From contig MNCI01022616.1 in NCBI GenBank assembly GCA_015680685.1, positions 304,799-327,539 of the forward strand: 22,741 bases of DNA. The letters are read 5' to 3'. This stretch comes from Gnetum montanum. Taxonomy: Eukaryota; Streptophyta; Gnetopsida; Gnetales; Gnetaceae. Below, in pieces: positions 9,833 to 19,764 of this stretch. A model generated the notes under the pieces. The model ran no database searches and was not told the origin of the DNA. It worked only from the letters and a program-made list of their open reading frames with translations. Every line of letters starts with the position of its first letter. The first letter of the stretch is position 1. A program made the position numbers and the translations under genes.

Positions 9833-10466
9833 TGAAGATTGAAAACATTGGTGGTTGGAAACATTGAGAGGTTATTGGGTGAATAGTTTAACCCCGAATC
9901 CGTGTGAGAACCATGCTAGATAAAACAGAAATGGGACACCCTAAATGGTCTGGTCAATCAGATAGGAACTTAATCGGTGTAACTTAACCTGATGTGAACA
10001 TTGTTTTGATTGCAAAATACATGAAGTAAAATTGATAATCAATAAATGCAGGAACAAAAATAATGCTAAACAGTGATAATAATAAAAGGATAACAGAATA
10101 AACTTGGGTAAGAAAATGCATCATCGCAAGGTCATAGGTTCAATTCTTTACTTTGTTTGAGGGATGTATAACAAATTATACAACACTGGAGGTGCACAGA
10201 GAGTTCAAGAGTAACCAAGCTTCAAAATGTGCCAACAATGCTCTTGAATGCGAACTTGCAAGCTAACAAGAAAGCTAACCAATGCAAATGCCAACAAGAA
10301 AATTGTGCCAAATGCTAACAAGAGAACTACTCTTTGTCAATGTCAAACAGGAGCCAACTGCAAGACAGCCAATGCAAAAAGCCAACCTAGCCAACAAAAC
10401 AACCAACCACCAACTAGAAAGTACTAATGCCCAAAATGCCAACCCTTTGAGCATTGTTTACCGGGG

Positions 10467-10474
10467 TATTTATA
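10467..10474 (-). promoter_or_regulatory. TATA box of LTR A
   Basis: Minus-strand TATAAATA lies in CCTATAAATACCCCGG. The same core with CCCC on its 3' side recurs in LTR B, which supports it as the element promoter. Confidence 0.65.
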
Positions 10475-10684
10475 GGGCCAGGAGCAGGAGGAAAGTGTGG
10501 TTTAGGAGTTATGTGTCCTGGACCCAACAAGATGCTAACATGCTCGTACTGCGTAGATGTGCAAAACTGGTCGTGAACTTGCTACGTTGTAACCATGTTG
10601 TCAAAATTGGAGATGTTGGAATTAGGTGTGCCAAAAATGTAAGTGAGAAATGAAGCACATTGAAGTAGTGTAGCCGCTTGCTAT

Positions 10685-11210
10685 GCTATGCTACGCTATG
10701 TAGCATAGCACATCGACGTAGCATAGTTGCTTGCCATGCTATGCTACGCTATGTAGCGTAGCCACAGGTTTAAATGAAAAACTTGCTTGGAGTCACTAGC
10801 TTTTGTTGAAAGTCTTGGTGCACACTGAGCTAACCTTTGGAGCATTTTTATTGATGAATGTCTTTGCTACGCTACATTACGTAGCATAGCATTGCGTAGC
10901 AGCCAATGTAATTTTCATCTATTAAAATTGCAATGTTTCACATGAAAAATTTGCTTATGGTTCATGAGCTAATTGAGACAGAGTAGTTTTAGAAACCACA
11001 ATGCTATTAGATGTAGTTCTCTTGCTAAAATAGTTTGATAGAGGGGTCTTTGCATGTTTTGCCCTTACTACGTTGTGTTACGCTATGTAGCATAGCAACA
11101 TGTGTTGGCTGAATTTTGACTTTGCCTTGCACGAACATCTTGTTGAAACTTGTATTTGGATGCTTGGTTGATTTTTTGAAGGCTTGCTATGCTACGCAAC
11201 ATAACATAGT
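10685..11210. repeat. Five 25-bp dyads in U3 of LTR A
   Basis: The copies lie at 10685-10709 (perfect), 10738-10762, 10866-10890, 11072-11096 and 11186-11210. Each has 10-bp arms GCTATGCTAC and GTAGCATAGC around 5 nt, usually GCTAT. The two most changed copies differ from the consensus largely by C-to-T or G-to-A. A sixth copy is at 3376-3400. Confidence 0.85.
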
Positions 11211-11284
11211 ATAGTAGACTTCTCCACTAGAAAGCTTATTGAACTATTTTGCCCATCCTGAGCACCATCGACAACTCCTAGCAT

Positions 11285-11470
11285 AGTTTCTGGTTAGATT
11301 GATAGCTAGGTGAATTGTCTAGGTGGGTAGGCCAGAGAGTCCATTAGGTCTATCAGCTCTAGAGGTAGAAAACTTTTTAGACTGCATAGTCTAATCTCAC
11401 TGCATTCATTTCCTACCAAACGATCTTGAGGCTGCACTTGTGGAAATCCCTACCTTAGTTGAAAGACCTT
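11285..11470. other. Junction between elements A and C, unassigned
   Basis: RT homology of element C fades near 11470, and the proposed LTR A edge is at 11284. The sequence between has no clear RNase H motif. It may be degraded C sequence flanking the A insertion; TAGTT at 11285-11289 would be the adjoining target-site copy if the edge is right. Confidence 0.3.
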
Positions 11471-12450
11471 GGCGAAGCAAGAGTACCTCAAAATTTTATG
11501 GTGTTTCATCCTAGTCCACTCAAAAGGTACATCCTTTTTCATTAATTTCACCAATGGTTTGGCAACCTTTGAAAATTTTCAATAAATCTCCTATAGTAGC
11601 CAATATGTCCAAGGAATGACCAAATATCTTTGACAATTTTTGGTTGATAGGTAATTCCTTGGATAATTTTGATTTTGTTGAGGTCTACCTCTATCCCTGT
11701 GTGTGAGATTTTGTGCTCTATTACACCTTCTTTGACCATCAAATGGCTTTTCTACCAATTGAGCCTCAAATTGGTTTCTACATATCTTTTTAACACTTGC
11801 TCCAATCAATCCAAGGCTTGATCAAAGTTTACTCCATAAGTGGAGAAGTTGTCCGTAAAGACCTCCACACCATTCCCTATCTGCTATTGGAATATGCTTA
11901 GAACTAGTTGTTCAAATGTTGTAGGGGCATTGCACAAGCCAAACGACATCCATTTGTATGCGAATGTTTCCCAAAGACTAGTGAATGTAGTCTTGGCTTA
12001 GTCTTTTGGGGATATTTTTATTTGGTTATATCTTCTATATCCATCCAAAAAATTATAATAGCGATGCCTTGAGATGGTGTGTAAGACTTAGTCAATAATT
12101 GACAATGGAAAGTGATCTTTGAATGTTGCCATATTTAGTAGCCTGAAATCTATGCACACCCTCCATTTACCTTCATTTTTAGGCATAATAACTAAGGGGC
12201 TAACCCATTCGCTATCAGCAATGGGGTATATGAACCCAGCCTTGAGAAGCTATTCAATTTCTTCCTTAACTACTTACTTCATTAGGGTTCAATCGCCTCT
12301 ATAGTTGTCTTTGAGGCTTCATGGAGGGGTCAGTGTAAATTCTATGTTGGCATATCCTACGATCTATTCTAGTTAATTTAAGATATGACCAAGCAAAGGA
12401 TTTCGACCATTTATTTATTACCTTCAGCAGTTCTTATTTCTGTTGAGGAG
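11470..12450 (-). pseudogene. Reverse transcriptase domain of element C
   Basis: Pieces in several frames follow the Ty3/gypsy RT order on the minus strand: a TRIDRRICQHRIYTDPSMKP stretch (about 12310-12370), MEGVHRFQATKYG (about 12130-12170), FTDNFSTYGVNFDQALD (about 11810-11859), KSHLMVKEGVIEHKISHTGI (about 11700-11750) and IWSFLGHIGYYRRFIENF (about 11580-11640). The catalytic FMDD-type box reads FTDN, with the second Asp replaced by Asn (codon at 11848-11850), so it could not polymerise. Many stops and several frameshifts add to this. RT would copy the genomic RNA into DNA in the particle. RNase H and integrase do not follow because element A appears inserted here. Confidence 0.85.
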
Positions 12451-12950
12451 CAAGCTTAGCATTGATAATTACTAGTTTTCTATTTTTAAGGAATGTGTAT
12501 TCTATACTGATGGGCAATGGTTTCAGCTTGAGGGGCTCTTGCTTAAATTTCTCAGGGATTTCCAACTTCCCTTAGTTGATATTTTCAAGGTTAAGACTTG
12601 GAAGTTGGTGGTGGACTTGCTCTAATGTGTCTATGCTATCGATGTAAGCACAAGTCAAACCCTCAGTTGGTTCCATGCATATGAGTGAACTGCTTTCTTG
12701 ATTAGATGTTAGCCACTGGGTGTCTTCCTATCATGTGGTTGCTGCATACAGGCATCTTTGTATGTTGATCACTTGTGCACACTGATTTCAAGCAAGCAAT
12801 GTTAAACTTTGCACAAACCATAACCTATGCACGCAATTACACCCTGTGTCATTGTATGGGATGCATAGAACTTTCTTCTTATTAATCTTTCTAAATGTAT
12901 TTTCCTTTGATATTTCTAGGAAAAGATCATGGATTCATAGGTGTGCATCG
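12450..12950 (-). pseudogene. Protease-RT linker of element C
   Basis: Frames on the minus strand include KFKQEPLKLKPLPISIEYTF (about 12490-12550) and LAPQQK leading into RT. This resembles the spacer ahead of RT in plant gypsy polyproteins. It has stops, and no separate domain is recognised. Confidence 0.5.
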
Positions 12951-13240
12951 ATGGTGATTAGTCATGCTCTTCCCATTATGATTCGAAAGTCCCCCTTACC
13001 ATTGTTTACTTGAATCACTAGGAAGTCAGCTGGGTACAACCACCCACAAAAAGTGGTAACAATGTCTTCCACTAGTCCCAATGGGATAGTGATGGACTGG
13101 TTGTCCAACTCTAGATGGATGTTGCTCTTTTTCAATGGAGGTAGGTTCCATGCTTTGTACATTGCTTGAAAAATCAAGTTGACACTGGAACCTGAATCCA
13201 AAAGAGCCTTGCACAGTGCATTTCCAGTGATTTATAAGTA
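12950..13240 (-). pseudogene. Aspartic protease of element C
   Basis: One open stretch encodes LLDSGSSVNLIFQAMYK at its start (about 13150-13205) and DFRIIMGRAWLI at its end (about 12950-12985). The DSG active-site triplet and the IMGRAW motif sit at the spacing expected for the single retropepsin-like domain of a gypsy polyprotein. The catalytic Asp, Ser and Gly are all kept, unlike element A, and there is no stop inside this domain although gag and RT on either side are broken. It would cut the element's polyprotein as a dimer. Confidence 0.8.
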
Positions 13241-13499
13241 TATTAGAGGACTTTCAGGATTAGAGAATTTCCTGGGAAGGTGACTAGCTTTTATCCAATT
13301 GATGATGACATGTGCTAGCATGATCGTATGCATTGAGTGCGTGATTGGGTTGAAGGGGGCTCCGAAGATTTGATTGATACTGAGATGTCTAAGGAATCAG
13401 CCACTTGTGATTGCAAGGGCTTGGTTGGATTTTTGGTTCTAAAGAAAGGTCTTTTCTTCATGTGGTTGTTGGAACCAACAGTAGGTTGAGAGTTAATAG

Positions 13500-15830
13500 C
13501 CCTTATGGCTTTATGTTGCTATGGCTAGGTAGGGATTTCACCTTGCATAGTTGAAGCAGGTGGTAGTGGTTAGTGGAAGAGATGTAGTAGGATGAGAAGG
13601 ATGATATGCTTGTGAGATATCGCCTTTAGAAGAGGGAGTCCCATAATACTCATGGGCTTGGTAGTGAGGTTGAGGAGTGACATGACTAGTAGAGTCACAT
13701 GGGGAGATTGGCTGTTGCATGTAATGTCCATACAGGTCAGGTTACCTATAAGGATATTTTTGCCTTGGTGGTGGTATTCCCCATGATTGTGGGTATTGCC
13801 ACTATTGATATTGCTCAATTGGTTGTGGTGGAGTTCCATTGGGATAATATATTAAGGGTTGGTGGAACTACCTTAGGTTACCTTGAGGATAAGGTAACCT
13901 TTGGGGTGTTTGCCTTTTGTTTAATCGTGGGTTGAGTGCATACACCCTAGACTCCTACAAATGTAAGATTACAGGGTAACATCCCTTAGGATGGTCATCT
14001 TGACATATCTCACATCCACTATCATTGTCTATTTTTGAATCCACAACCTCTTCAATGATGGCAACTTTTTCCTTACCCTTGCTACGTGCATGTTCAACCT
14101 CTTTCTTTTTTCTTTTCTTACTACCTTACTCTCTAGACTCCTTTACTATTGTCTATGGAATCCCACATTTGGTCTACCTTTGTCGAAACTTTTGATGTCA
14201 TCTTTTGGATAGGCAAAGTTTTCCTATTCACCATCTCTTTGAGTGGTGACTCTTCTTCATCCTTAAAAAATCTTACTCCCCTCTTCTAGAGGGAAGGATC
14301 TCAGTTATACTCTTCTGCACTCTCTCTCTTCCATAGCTCAGCTCACCTTCTTCCTTAGCAACTTGCTTCAATAGTCTTTAAATTTGATGGGACCTAAGCT
14401 CGGATAGTCTTCCTTGGGCATAATTCCCAAGGGTTCTTCTCATTTCATGTCTAAGCCCATCCACGAGATGGCATAGTTGATCCCTTTGTAAATAACCATG
14501 GCCAGGAAAATGATGTAACACTACATAGTATTGGTCCATGGCAGCATCTAAGGGTTCAAGTCCTCCTTGTTTGCAACCTTGGATTTTCTTTTGCAAGTTA
14601 GACACTCGGGAGTACATTTGGTACTTGTCATTAAATAGTTCTAACATAATACTCCACCTACGAATGGATTTTGGTTCTAAGGACTGATACTAGCTTTCTG
14701 CTTCTTTAACTAATGTCCGTAGGAACAACTCAATTTTTTGCCCTTCATTCTCTATGTTTTGTAAGGCACACACATCGTGGAATGCTTGTAAGTGATTCTA
14801 AGGATCAATGTCGTATCCCCCTTCAAATCATGGGATATTGTTCATATCTAATCTCTTGATCCTACTATCTTTCTGGTGCCTTGTTGGAATTCTAACAACC
14901 TCAGTTATATCTAACATACTTTGAGTAGCGAGTAGGGGTTTATCGTGATTGTCTTGTCTATGACGTCTATGAAGCCTACGTTATTCCCTACTCTTCCTTC
15001 TTCTATGTTGTGACTCTCTAAAGTGCCCTCGTCCCCTTTCCTGGCTATTTTATCTATGAATTACACTTTTCCTACCTTTATCCCCATGGTCTTTTTCTTT
15101 ATGATCGCATCCAGATATTGAAGGAGAGGGTGAAGGAGATGATGAAGGTGAAGAAGAAGAAGAACCATCACCATGATGTCATCTGCTACCTTCTCTTCTG
15201 CGGTCTTGGCCCCAATCACGATTGTGATCAGAATGTCCACCTTTATCATGAGTTTGTGTCCCCTTTTTGGACCTTTTGTGCCCATGGTTGTCATAACCTG
15301 GGTTATGAATAGTGGAATGAAGGTTCAGATACACAACCCCTTGGCCAAAGTCAAGGGAAGGAACATTGTTATGTGGCTGACTGCCTAAGGTAGGTTCACC
15401 ATCCTCATTTTTGCTTAATACATGTGGGGTATCCTGGGACCACTTACCCTTCAAACACTTATGATGTCTCTCTTGTTGTAAGTCCCTTTGACATTGTGCC
15501 TCTGTGGGATGGTATTCTCTTGAGTCATGGTCTTGCAAAATGTATTTTTGCATGTAAGTGTGGCATGCCAATTCGTGTGAGAGCATGAAAAAGCATTCTT
15601 GGGATTGAACGATCAGGAGGTAACACTATGATACCTTCTAAGTGTCACCAACACAATTGTTCATCTTGATGAAGGATAAAGATAAAGTCTGGTATATACT
15701 CATCAGGATGAATATATACCACTCGAACTTGTTGAGGGACTGACGAATAAATGTTATGTGTATTACGTCGTCAGATGTTTCCTATTTCAGACCTAGGTGG
15801 TGAGGTGCTTTCGTATGAAGAAGGAGACAT
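13500..15830 (-). pseudogene. gag: gag pseudogene of element C
   Basis: The likely ATG is at 15830, 118 bp inside the primer site. Order on the minus strand: an N-terminal region with many stops and frame changes; a Ser/Pro run (about 15120-15175) and Arg-rich patches; the gag core with NNIPWFEGGYDIDP (about 14810-14850), SLEPKSIRRW and MLELFNDKYQMYS (about 14600-14690), and QYYVVLHHFPGHGYLQRDQL (about 14480-14550); a lysine-rich linker; a knuckle-like CEICQDDHPKGCY (about 13980-14020); and a Pro/Gln/Tyr tail with QQPISPCDSTSHVTPQPHY. The knuckle has CX2CX3H spacing. The tail from 14237 to 13565 is repeated inverted at 2610-3330. Confidence 0.85.
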
Positions 15831-15947
15831 ACTTATCTATTTAGTGTGTAATGTATTCTTGTTTATTATTTTATCAACCAACCTTCAGGGTTCATTCCAA
15901 TGATGTGAATGATTTCCTATGTTCTAGTTAGCGCACAAAAAACTAAG

Positions 15948-15965
15948 TCCCCAGCAATGGCGCCA
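15948..15965 (-). other. Primer-binding site for tRNA-Asp (element C)
   Basis: The plus strand TCCCCAGCAATGGCGCCA matches the 3' end of plant tRNA-Asp (ending ...GGCGCCA) at 16 of 18 positions. The two differences are the A and T expected if two CpG cytosines were deaminated. It sits one base inside the LTR edge at 15967, the correct position for minus-strand DNA priming. Athila-type gypsy elements use this tRNA. Confidence 0.85.
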
Positions 15966-16714
15966 ATGATGAGTGGTGAGGTACCCCTATGCTCAACCAT
16001 ACGAATACGAGTGTTTCATTCATGATCCAATTGAATATCAAGGACTAAGTGCTTATGCACCCTTGTGAAACAAGGATGAGTTGGTTGATCATTGTTTTCC
16101 CAAGCTTACCTGTATGTCATGATTGTATGGTTAAGTAAGCTTGAGGCATATGATTTTTATAGCTTTTATGTTTTTATGTCTTACACTAGTAGGGAAGGAG
16201 AGAGGTAACTAAATGACTAATTTAACTTAACTACTCATTAACTAAGTTCTAACTAATCCTAACGCTAGCATCCATTCACGCTTGCCATACACATCTTGAA
16301 CTAGTGCAACACTATTGGGATTACCAAACGCCAATCGTTACTAGGTTACCAAGCATTACATGCATGCACGAAGTGGTCGTGCTTGTGTAATTTAATGATT
16401 TGCTTAATTGATCAAAATGAATTATTGTGCTAATAACAGAAATGTAAAGTGCATAAAATAAAATAAATGCATAAGAAAATAAAATAAAAGAAATGCGTAA
16501 ACAAATCTCAAGTGCTGCAAGGATAAATCGAAGAGCTCCTCTTTATTTTCGTACACAAGGTGTGCTCAGGTACATAATGCTCGAATAAAGATTTGTCCAC
16601 ACTTAGACCTCCTGCTATGGGCACTTGGAAAATACTCTAACTTTCAAATAGACTACAATATTTTTGCTACTTGACTGCTAAAAGACTTCTTTCCAATCAT
16701 GCACCTGGGCACTG

Positions 16715-16722
16715 TATTTATA
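16715..16722 (-). promoter_or_regulatory. TATA box of LTR C
   Basis: Minus-strand TATAAATA lies in AGCCTATAAATACAGTG, just downstream (in element direction) of the U3 repeats. Confidence 0.65.
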
Positions 16723-16735
16723 GGCTTGGGAGAAA

Positions 16736-16836
16736 CTACTCGAATAATTAGAGTAAACCACTAGAGTAACTGCTCTAATAATTAGAATAGACCATTAGAG
16801 TAATTGCTCAAATAATTAGAATAACTACTAGAGTAA
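16736..16836. repeat. 34-bp U3 direct repeat, three copies
   Basis: Units at 16736-16769, 16770-16803 and 16804-16836 each contain CTCNAATAATTAGARTA and end in AGAGTAA. Each also holds a short dyad of the form CTCTAAT-A-ATTAGAG, imperfect in every copy. They lie upstream of the TATA box in element direction, the usual enhancer position. Confidence 0.8.
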
Positions 16837-16860
16837 CTGCTAGAGTAATAGCTCTCATCA

Positions 16861-17530
16861 GTTATAAGAAAGATTATTATTGAAGTCACAGTAATAAGGA
16901 TAAACATGAATATAACAATTCAATAAGATGCTGAGCGGAACATAATTTTAAATTTAAAAAATTATGTCTTGATCTTTCATTACAAATTGTACGATAAGTT
17001 AAAGCAAGTTGAATATATAATACTTAACTACATTTATTAAATCTATATTTATGCTTTAGAAGATAAATATATTGTACTTTATGTTCTTAAAATATTTGGT
17101 TTCACTTTTAGTTTCACATGAGTAGGACTAGGTGAGGATGCAACTTAAAAAGGAAAAGTAAAGAAACCAATGGTGATAGATCTCTTTGTAAAAATGTGCT
17201 CTTGCAATAGCCATATTCCATACAACCACACAAAATTGCATCTTTTGTGTCATGTGAACATGGTTAATGACCATTGCTAAGGTTGTGGTTCCTATGTGAG
17301 TAGAAAAGCAAAGTTGATGTCTCATGAAAAAGTAGAAGGTAAAACAAAATTTGGGCCATTAGTTGATTGACAAATGCAAAGAATAATAATAATAATATGT
17401 AATCAAAGAGAAATGCAACTAATTTCCATACAAATACGAGTAGTTCTATCAAGTCCTTTTCAATATTATTGATGAAAATGATTCCGTAAGTGCATTGTAA
17501 TGTTATGGATAAGTGGTTTAAGTAGGTCAT
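16861..17530. other. AT-rich flank, no gene seen
   Basis: The sequence is strongly AT-rich, with frames that look like chance (Leu/Phe-rich on the minus strand). It flanks element C and precedes the Copia LTR remnant. No repeat or RNA gene is recognised. Confidence 0.4.
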
Positions 17531-17993
17531 TGTCAGATACTCCTATATATTATGTATTCTAATCATGTATATTAGTAAATTTATCTTATTAATACCTACT
17601 TTCTTATTCTTCATGCATTTATTCTTATCTCATTAAATAAATTTAATATTTATTAAATATATTTGTATATCCAAATCATAAATCCTAACTGTGAGTATAA
17701 TGCCAACATTAAATATATGACATATAATAAAAGTAAGAGGATGATAATAACATATGTGTATGAGAGGTGATGAGGAAGAATCCCTAAAATCAAGGAATTA
17801 GGAATGTTGTTACATCACTCCATGTATAAATATAAAGCTATGCTAATAGAATGCAATGGCTCATCCCTTATTGCTCATTTCTCTGCATTCTTACTTGATC
17901 TACTATGGAATCTATTTGGCTATTTTAATTTTTCTCATCTCTCAAATTTCTCTTCTCATAATGCTCTCAAATTTCTCTATCTGAATTCTTTCA
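17531..17993 (+). mobile_element. Copia-type LTR remnant (3' edge clear)
   Basis: The 3' edge ...TTTCA at 17993 is followed, two bases on, by a tRNA-iMet primer site, and TATAAATA lies at 17825-17832. The 5' edge is not certain; TGTCAG at 17531 is one candidate. It is AT-rich, as is common for old Copia LTRs. It is oriented on the plus strand, opposite to elements A, B and C. Confidence 0.45.
17825..17832 (+). promoter_or_regulatory. TATA box of the Copia-type LTR
   Basis: TATAAATA lies in CATGTATAAATATAAAGC, about 160 bp upstream of the LTR edge, a normal position for a short Copia LTR. Confidence 0.45.
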
Positions 17994-17995
17994 TT

Positions 17996-18007
17996 TGATA
18001 TCAGAGT
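17996..18007 (+). other. Primer-binding site for tRNA-iMet (Copia type)
   Basis: TGATATCAGAGT matches the plant Copia primer site TGGTATCAGAGC at 10 of 12 positions. The differences are G-to-A and C-to-T, so this looks like the site after deamination. Confidence 0.6.
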
Positions 18008-18009
18008 TG

Positions 18010-18883
18010 AATGCTCATATTTATTTTTGGTTTATTATACCCAAAAAAATTATCCTTGGACATATCATTTAAAAAAATACATACTCAAATAAATTTTTCC
18101 TATATTGCCAAAAAGCTATGCTTCAGAGATTCGCGATTCCCAAAAATCCTCACAAATTGTTCGCGGTGGATTCGGCATGCGTACAGAGCATGTAAAATCT
18201 GCATTGGGTACATAAATTATAATTTTTTGTGCAATGGTGTCTCAATTTTCAACTTTGGGAACATTCATTGTCGATTAAAATCTTACCTATTTTTACCTGC
18301 AAATCGCGTCCAATCTTACCTATTTCCTGCAAATTGCATCTGCGTCCAATACCTTTTATTGATAGACTCCTACTCCACCATTAATAGGGATTTGGATGCT
18401 TCCACAAAATCTGCAAATGCCTTATTTCTCTCTTCCACCTCTAAAATTATTTGCTTCATCTTCAATTTTTCATCTGCAGGCAGTGACGAAGGAGGAGATG
18501 AGCATTTCTCTTGATGAAGGGGGTCTCGTCTACCTAGTCTGATCTGGGTGACTGGGTAGGAGACTTGCCTTATTAGATTCGAAATTACCTGTTGATGCGA
18601 TAGATGAGGTATTTGCTTTTCCTATTAGAATGAGTTGTTAGCCTTACAGAATGCGCTCCACATCTATCATTCTATACTTTTCATCTTTCTTACTCATCGT
18701 CTTTCATGGGAAAATCGATCGTTTCCTTCTAGCCAAATCTGGACGGAGTATCTCTGTATCTCCTCGCTTGCCGAGCCTGCGTAGGCATGCATTGCGAGCG
18801 GTTCTCTTCAATCCTTAATTTTAGTTTTTTTTCTTACAAAATTTGGATGATATTTCTTTCATTCTTTAAATGTGATCACTACA
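18010..18883. other. Unassigned stretch, partly CpG-containing
   Basis: If the Copia primer site is real, this should be its leader and gag start, but no gag motif is seen. A 167-codon open frame (18011-18514) is Ile/Phe/Ser-rich with no domain I recognise, and probably is not a gene. From about 18130, and again from 18715 to 18800, CpG becomes more frequent (TTCGCG, ATCGATCG, GCGAGCGG), unlike the older flanks, so the segment may have a different origin. It ends at the edge of LTR B. Confidence 0.35.
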
Positions 18884-19576
18884 TGTAACGATGGAAAACG
18901 TCGGCAGCTGGAAAATACCGAACAAATTCCATGTACATAGTTTTAACCACAGATCCGTGCGAGGGCTATGCTGGAAAAAAATGAATCCACGGCGCCCTGA
19001 ATGGTCTTGTCGATCAGACAGGGACTTACTAATCAGTAAACTGATGGATGTTTCGTGGAACGATCTGATTCGTGAAATCGCAAAACGAGGAAGAAAATGA
19101 CGTAAACGAATGCAACGACGATAATGCTAAACGCGATAAGGGAAGACTAGCACAAGAAAAACACATAGCTTCAAGATCTACTCCTTATCTTAGAAAAATG
19201 TATATTTCGTATGAGAAGTTACACTGGCGAGACCCCGATTGCTCGTTGTAAGGTAAGCACAAAACAACAAGAAAACTATCCAGGCAGAAATTCGATCTAC
19301 CTCGTGGGTTAGAGCTGGGATGCAAGGAAGGTCAAGATCTGACATCTACCAATCAACTGTTTCTGACCGATAGAGTCTTCCCCAACAGAACAATTGCTTC
19401 CGTCACCGGTGCTCAAAGCGAACTATGCTCTATTTCTGCCGGAAGGTAATGCTGTCAACAATTGCCAAAGCGCTGCTCTCTGTATCTCTGCTCAAAAGGT
19501 GATAAGTGCTCCAGTGCTCAGAAAAAATGCCTTTGCTTCTCTGATTTGCCAACCCCCGTATCTTTGTTAACTGGGG

Positions 19577-19584
19577 TATTTATA
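19577..19584 (-). promoter_or_regulatory. TATA box of LTR B
   Basis: Minus-strand TATAAATA lies in CCTATAAATACCCCAG, nearly identical to the core of LTR A. Confidence 0.65.
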
Positions 19585-19685
19585 GGCTACGACATCCCGT
19601 GAAAAAAGTGCAACCCTGATGACGTGTGTCCCGAGTGTTTCGGGTACTATTGGTCTGACTGTTTTGTGTAAAACTGCATGATTAT

Positions 19686-19713
19686 GCACAATACGCTTGT
19701 TTGCGTATTGTGC
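19686..19713. repeat. Perfect 11-bp inverted repeat in LTR B
   Basis: GCACAATACGC (19686-19696) and GCGTATTGTGC (19703-19713) flank TTGTTT. The arms match perfectly. It lies in U3, about 100 bp upstream of the TATA box in element direction. Confidence 0.9.
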
Positions 19714-19764
19714 GTGTAAGGAGCAGGTGCGTGTCGGGTGTGTTTCAACTGACTTTGGGTTCCA

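Larger units (their letters stand above)
9833..11284 (-). mobile_element. 5' LTR of element A (about 1.45 kb)
   Basis: The lower edge TGAAGATTGAAAAC aligns with TGTAACGATGGAAAAC at the edge of LTR B. The two then share a TTAACCNCNGATCCGTG-like word, AATGGTCTKGTCRATCAGA, and a promoter core GGGGTATTTATAGG (TATA on the minus strand at 10467-10474 and 19577-19584). The primer site and gag follow on the minus strand, so this is the 5' LTR. The upper edge is set by the CTCCTAGCA at 11276-11284 and is tentative. U3 (10475-11284) carries five 25-bp dyads. The sequence is CpG-poor compared with LTR B, consistent with greater age. No 3' LTR is intact. Confidence 0.6.
15967..16860 (-). mobile_element. 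5' LTR of element C (894 bp)
   Basis: The ends are TGATGAGTGG (15967) and CTCTCATCA (16860), giving a TGATGAG...CTCATCA terminal inverted repeat with canonical TG/CA. The tRNA-Asp primer site adjoins the lower end and gag follows, so on the minus strand this is the 5' LTR. A minus-strand TATAAATA (16715-16722) and 34-bp U3 repeats (16736-16836) are in the right order. No second LTR copy is in the window, so the target-site duplication cannot be checked; the flanking bases at the upper end are GTTAT. Confidence 0.8.

Noticed and set aside
10282-10653. 123-codon plus-strand open frame
   Set aside because: It lies inside LTR A across the TATA box and reads antisense through repeated GCCAAC words; it is a shadow of LTR sequence.
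15118-15388. Plus-strand open frames over the gag of element C
   Set aside because: They are antisense shadows of the Ser/Pro-rich and Arg-rich part of gag.
18011-18514. 167-codon plus-strand open frame as a gene
   Set aside because: Its composition is that of translated AT-rich DNA (Ile, Phe, Ser, Leu) with no motif. It starts just after the Copia primer site, where gag is not recognisable.
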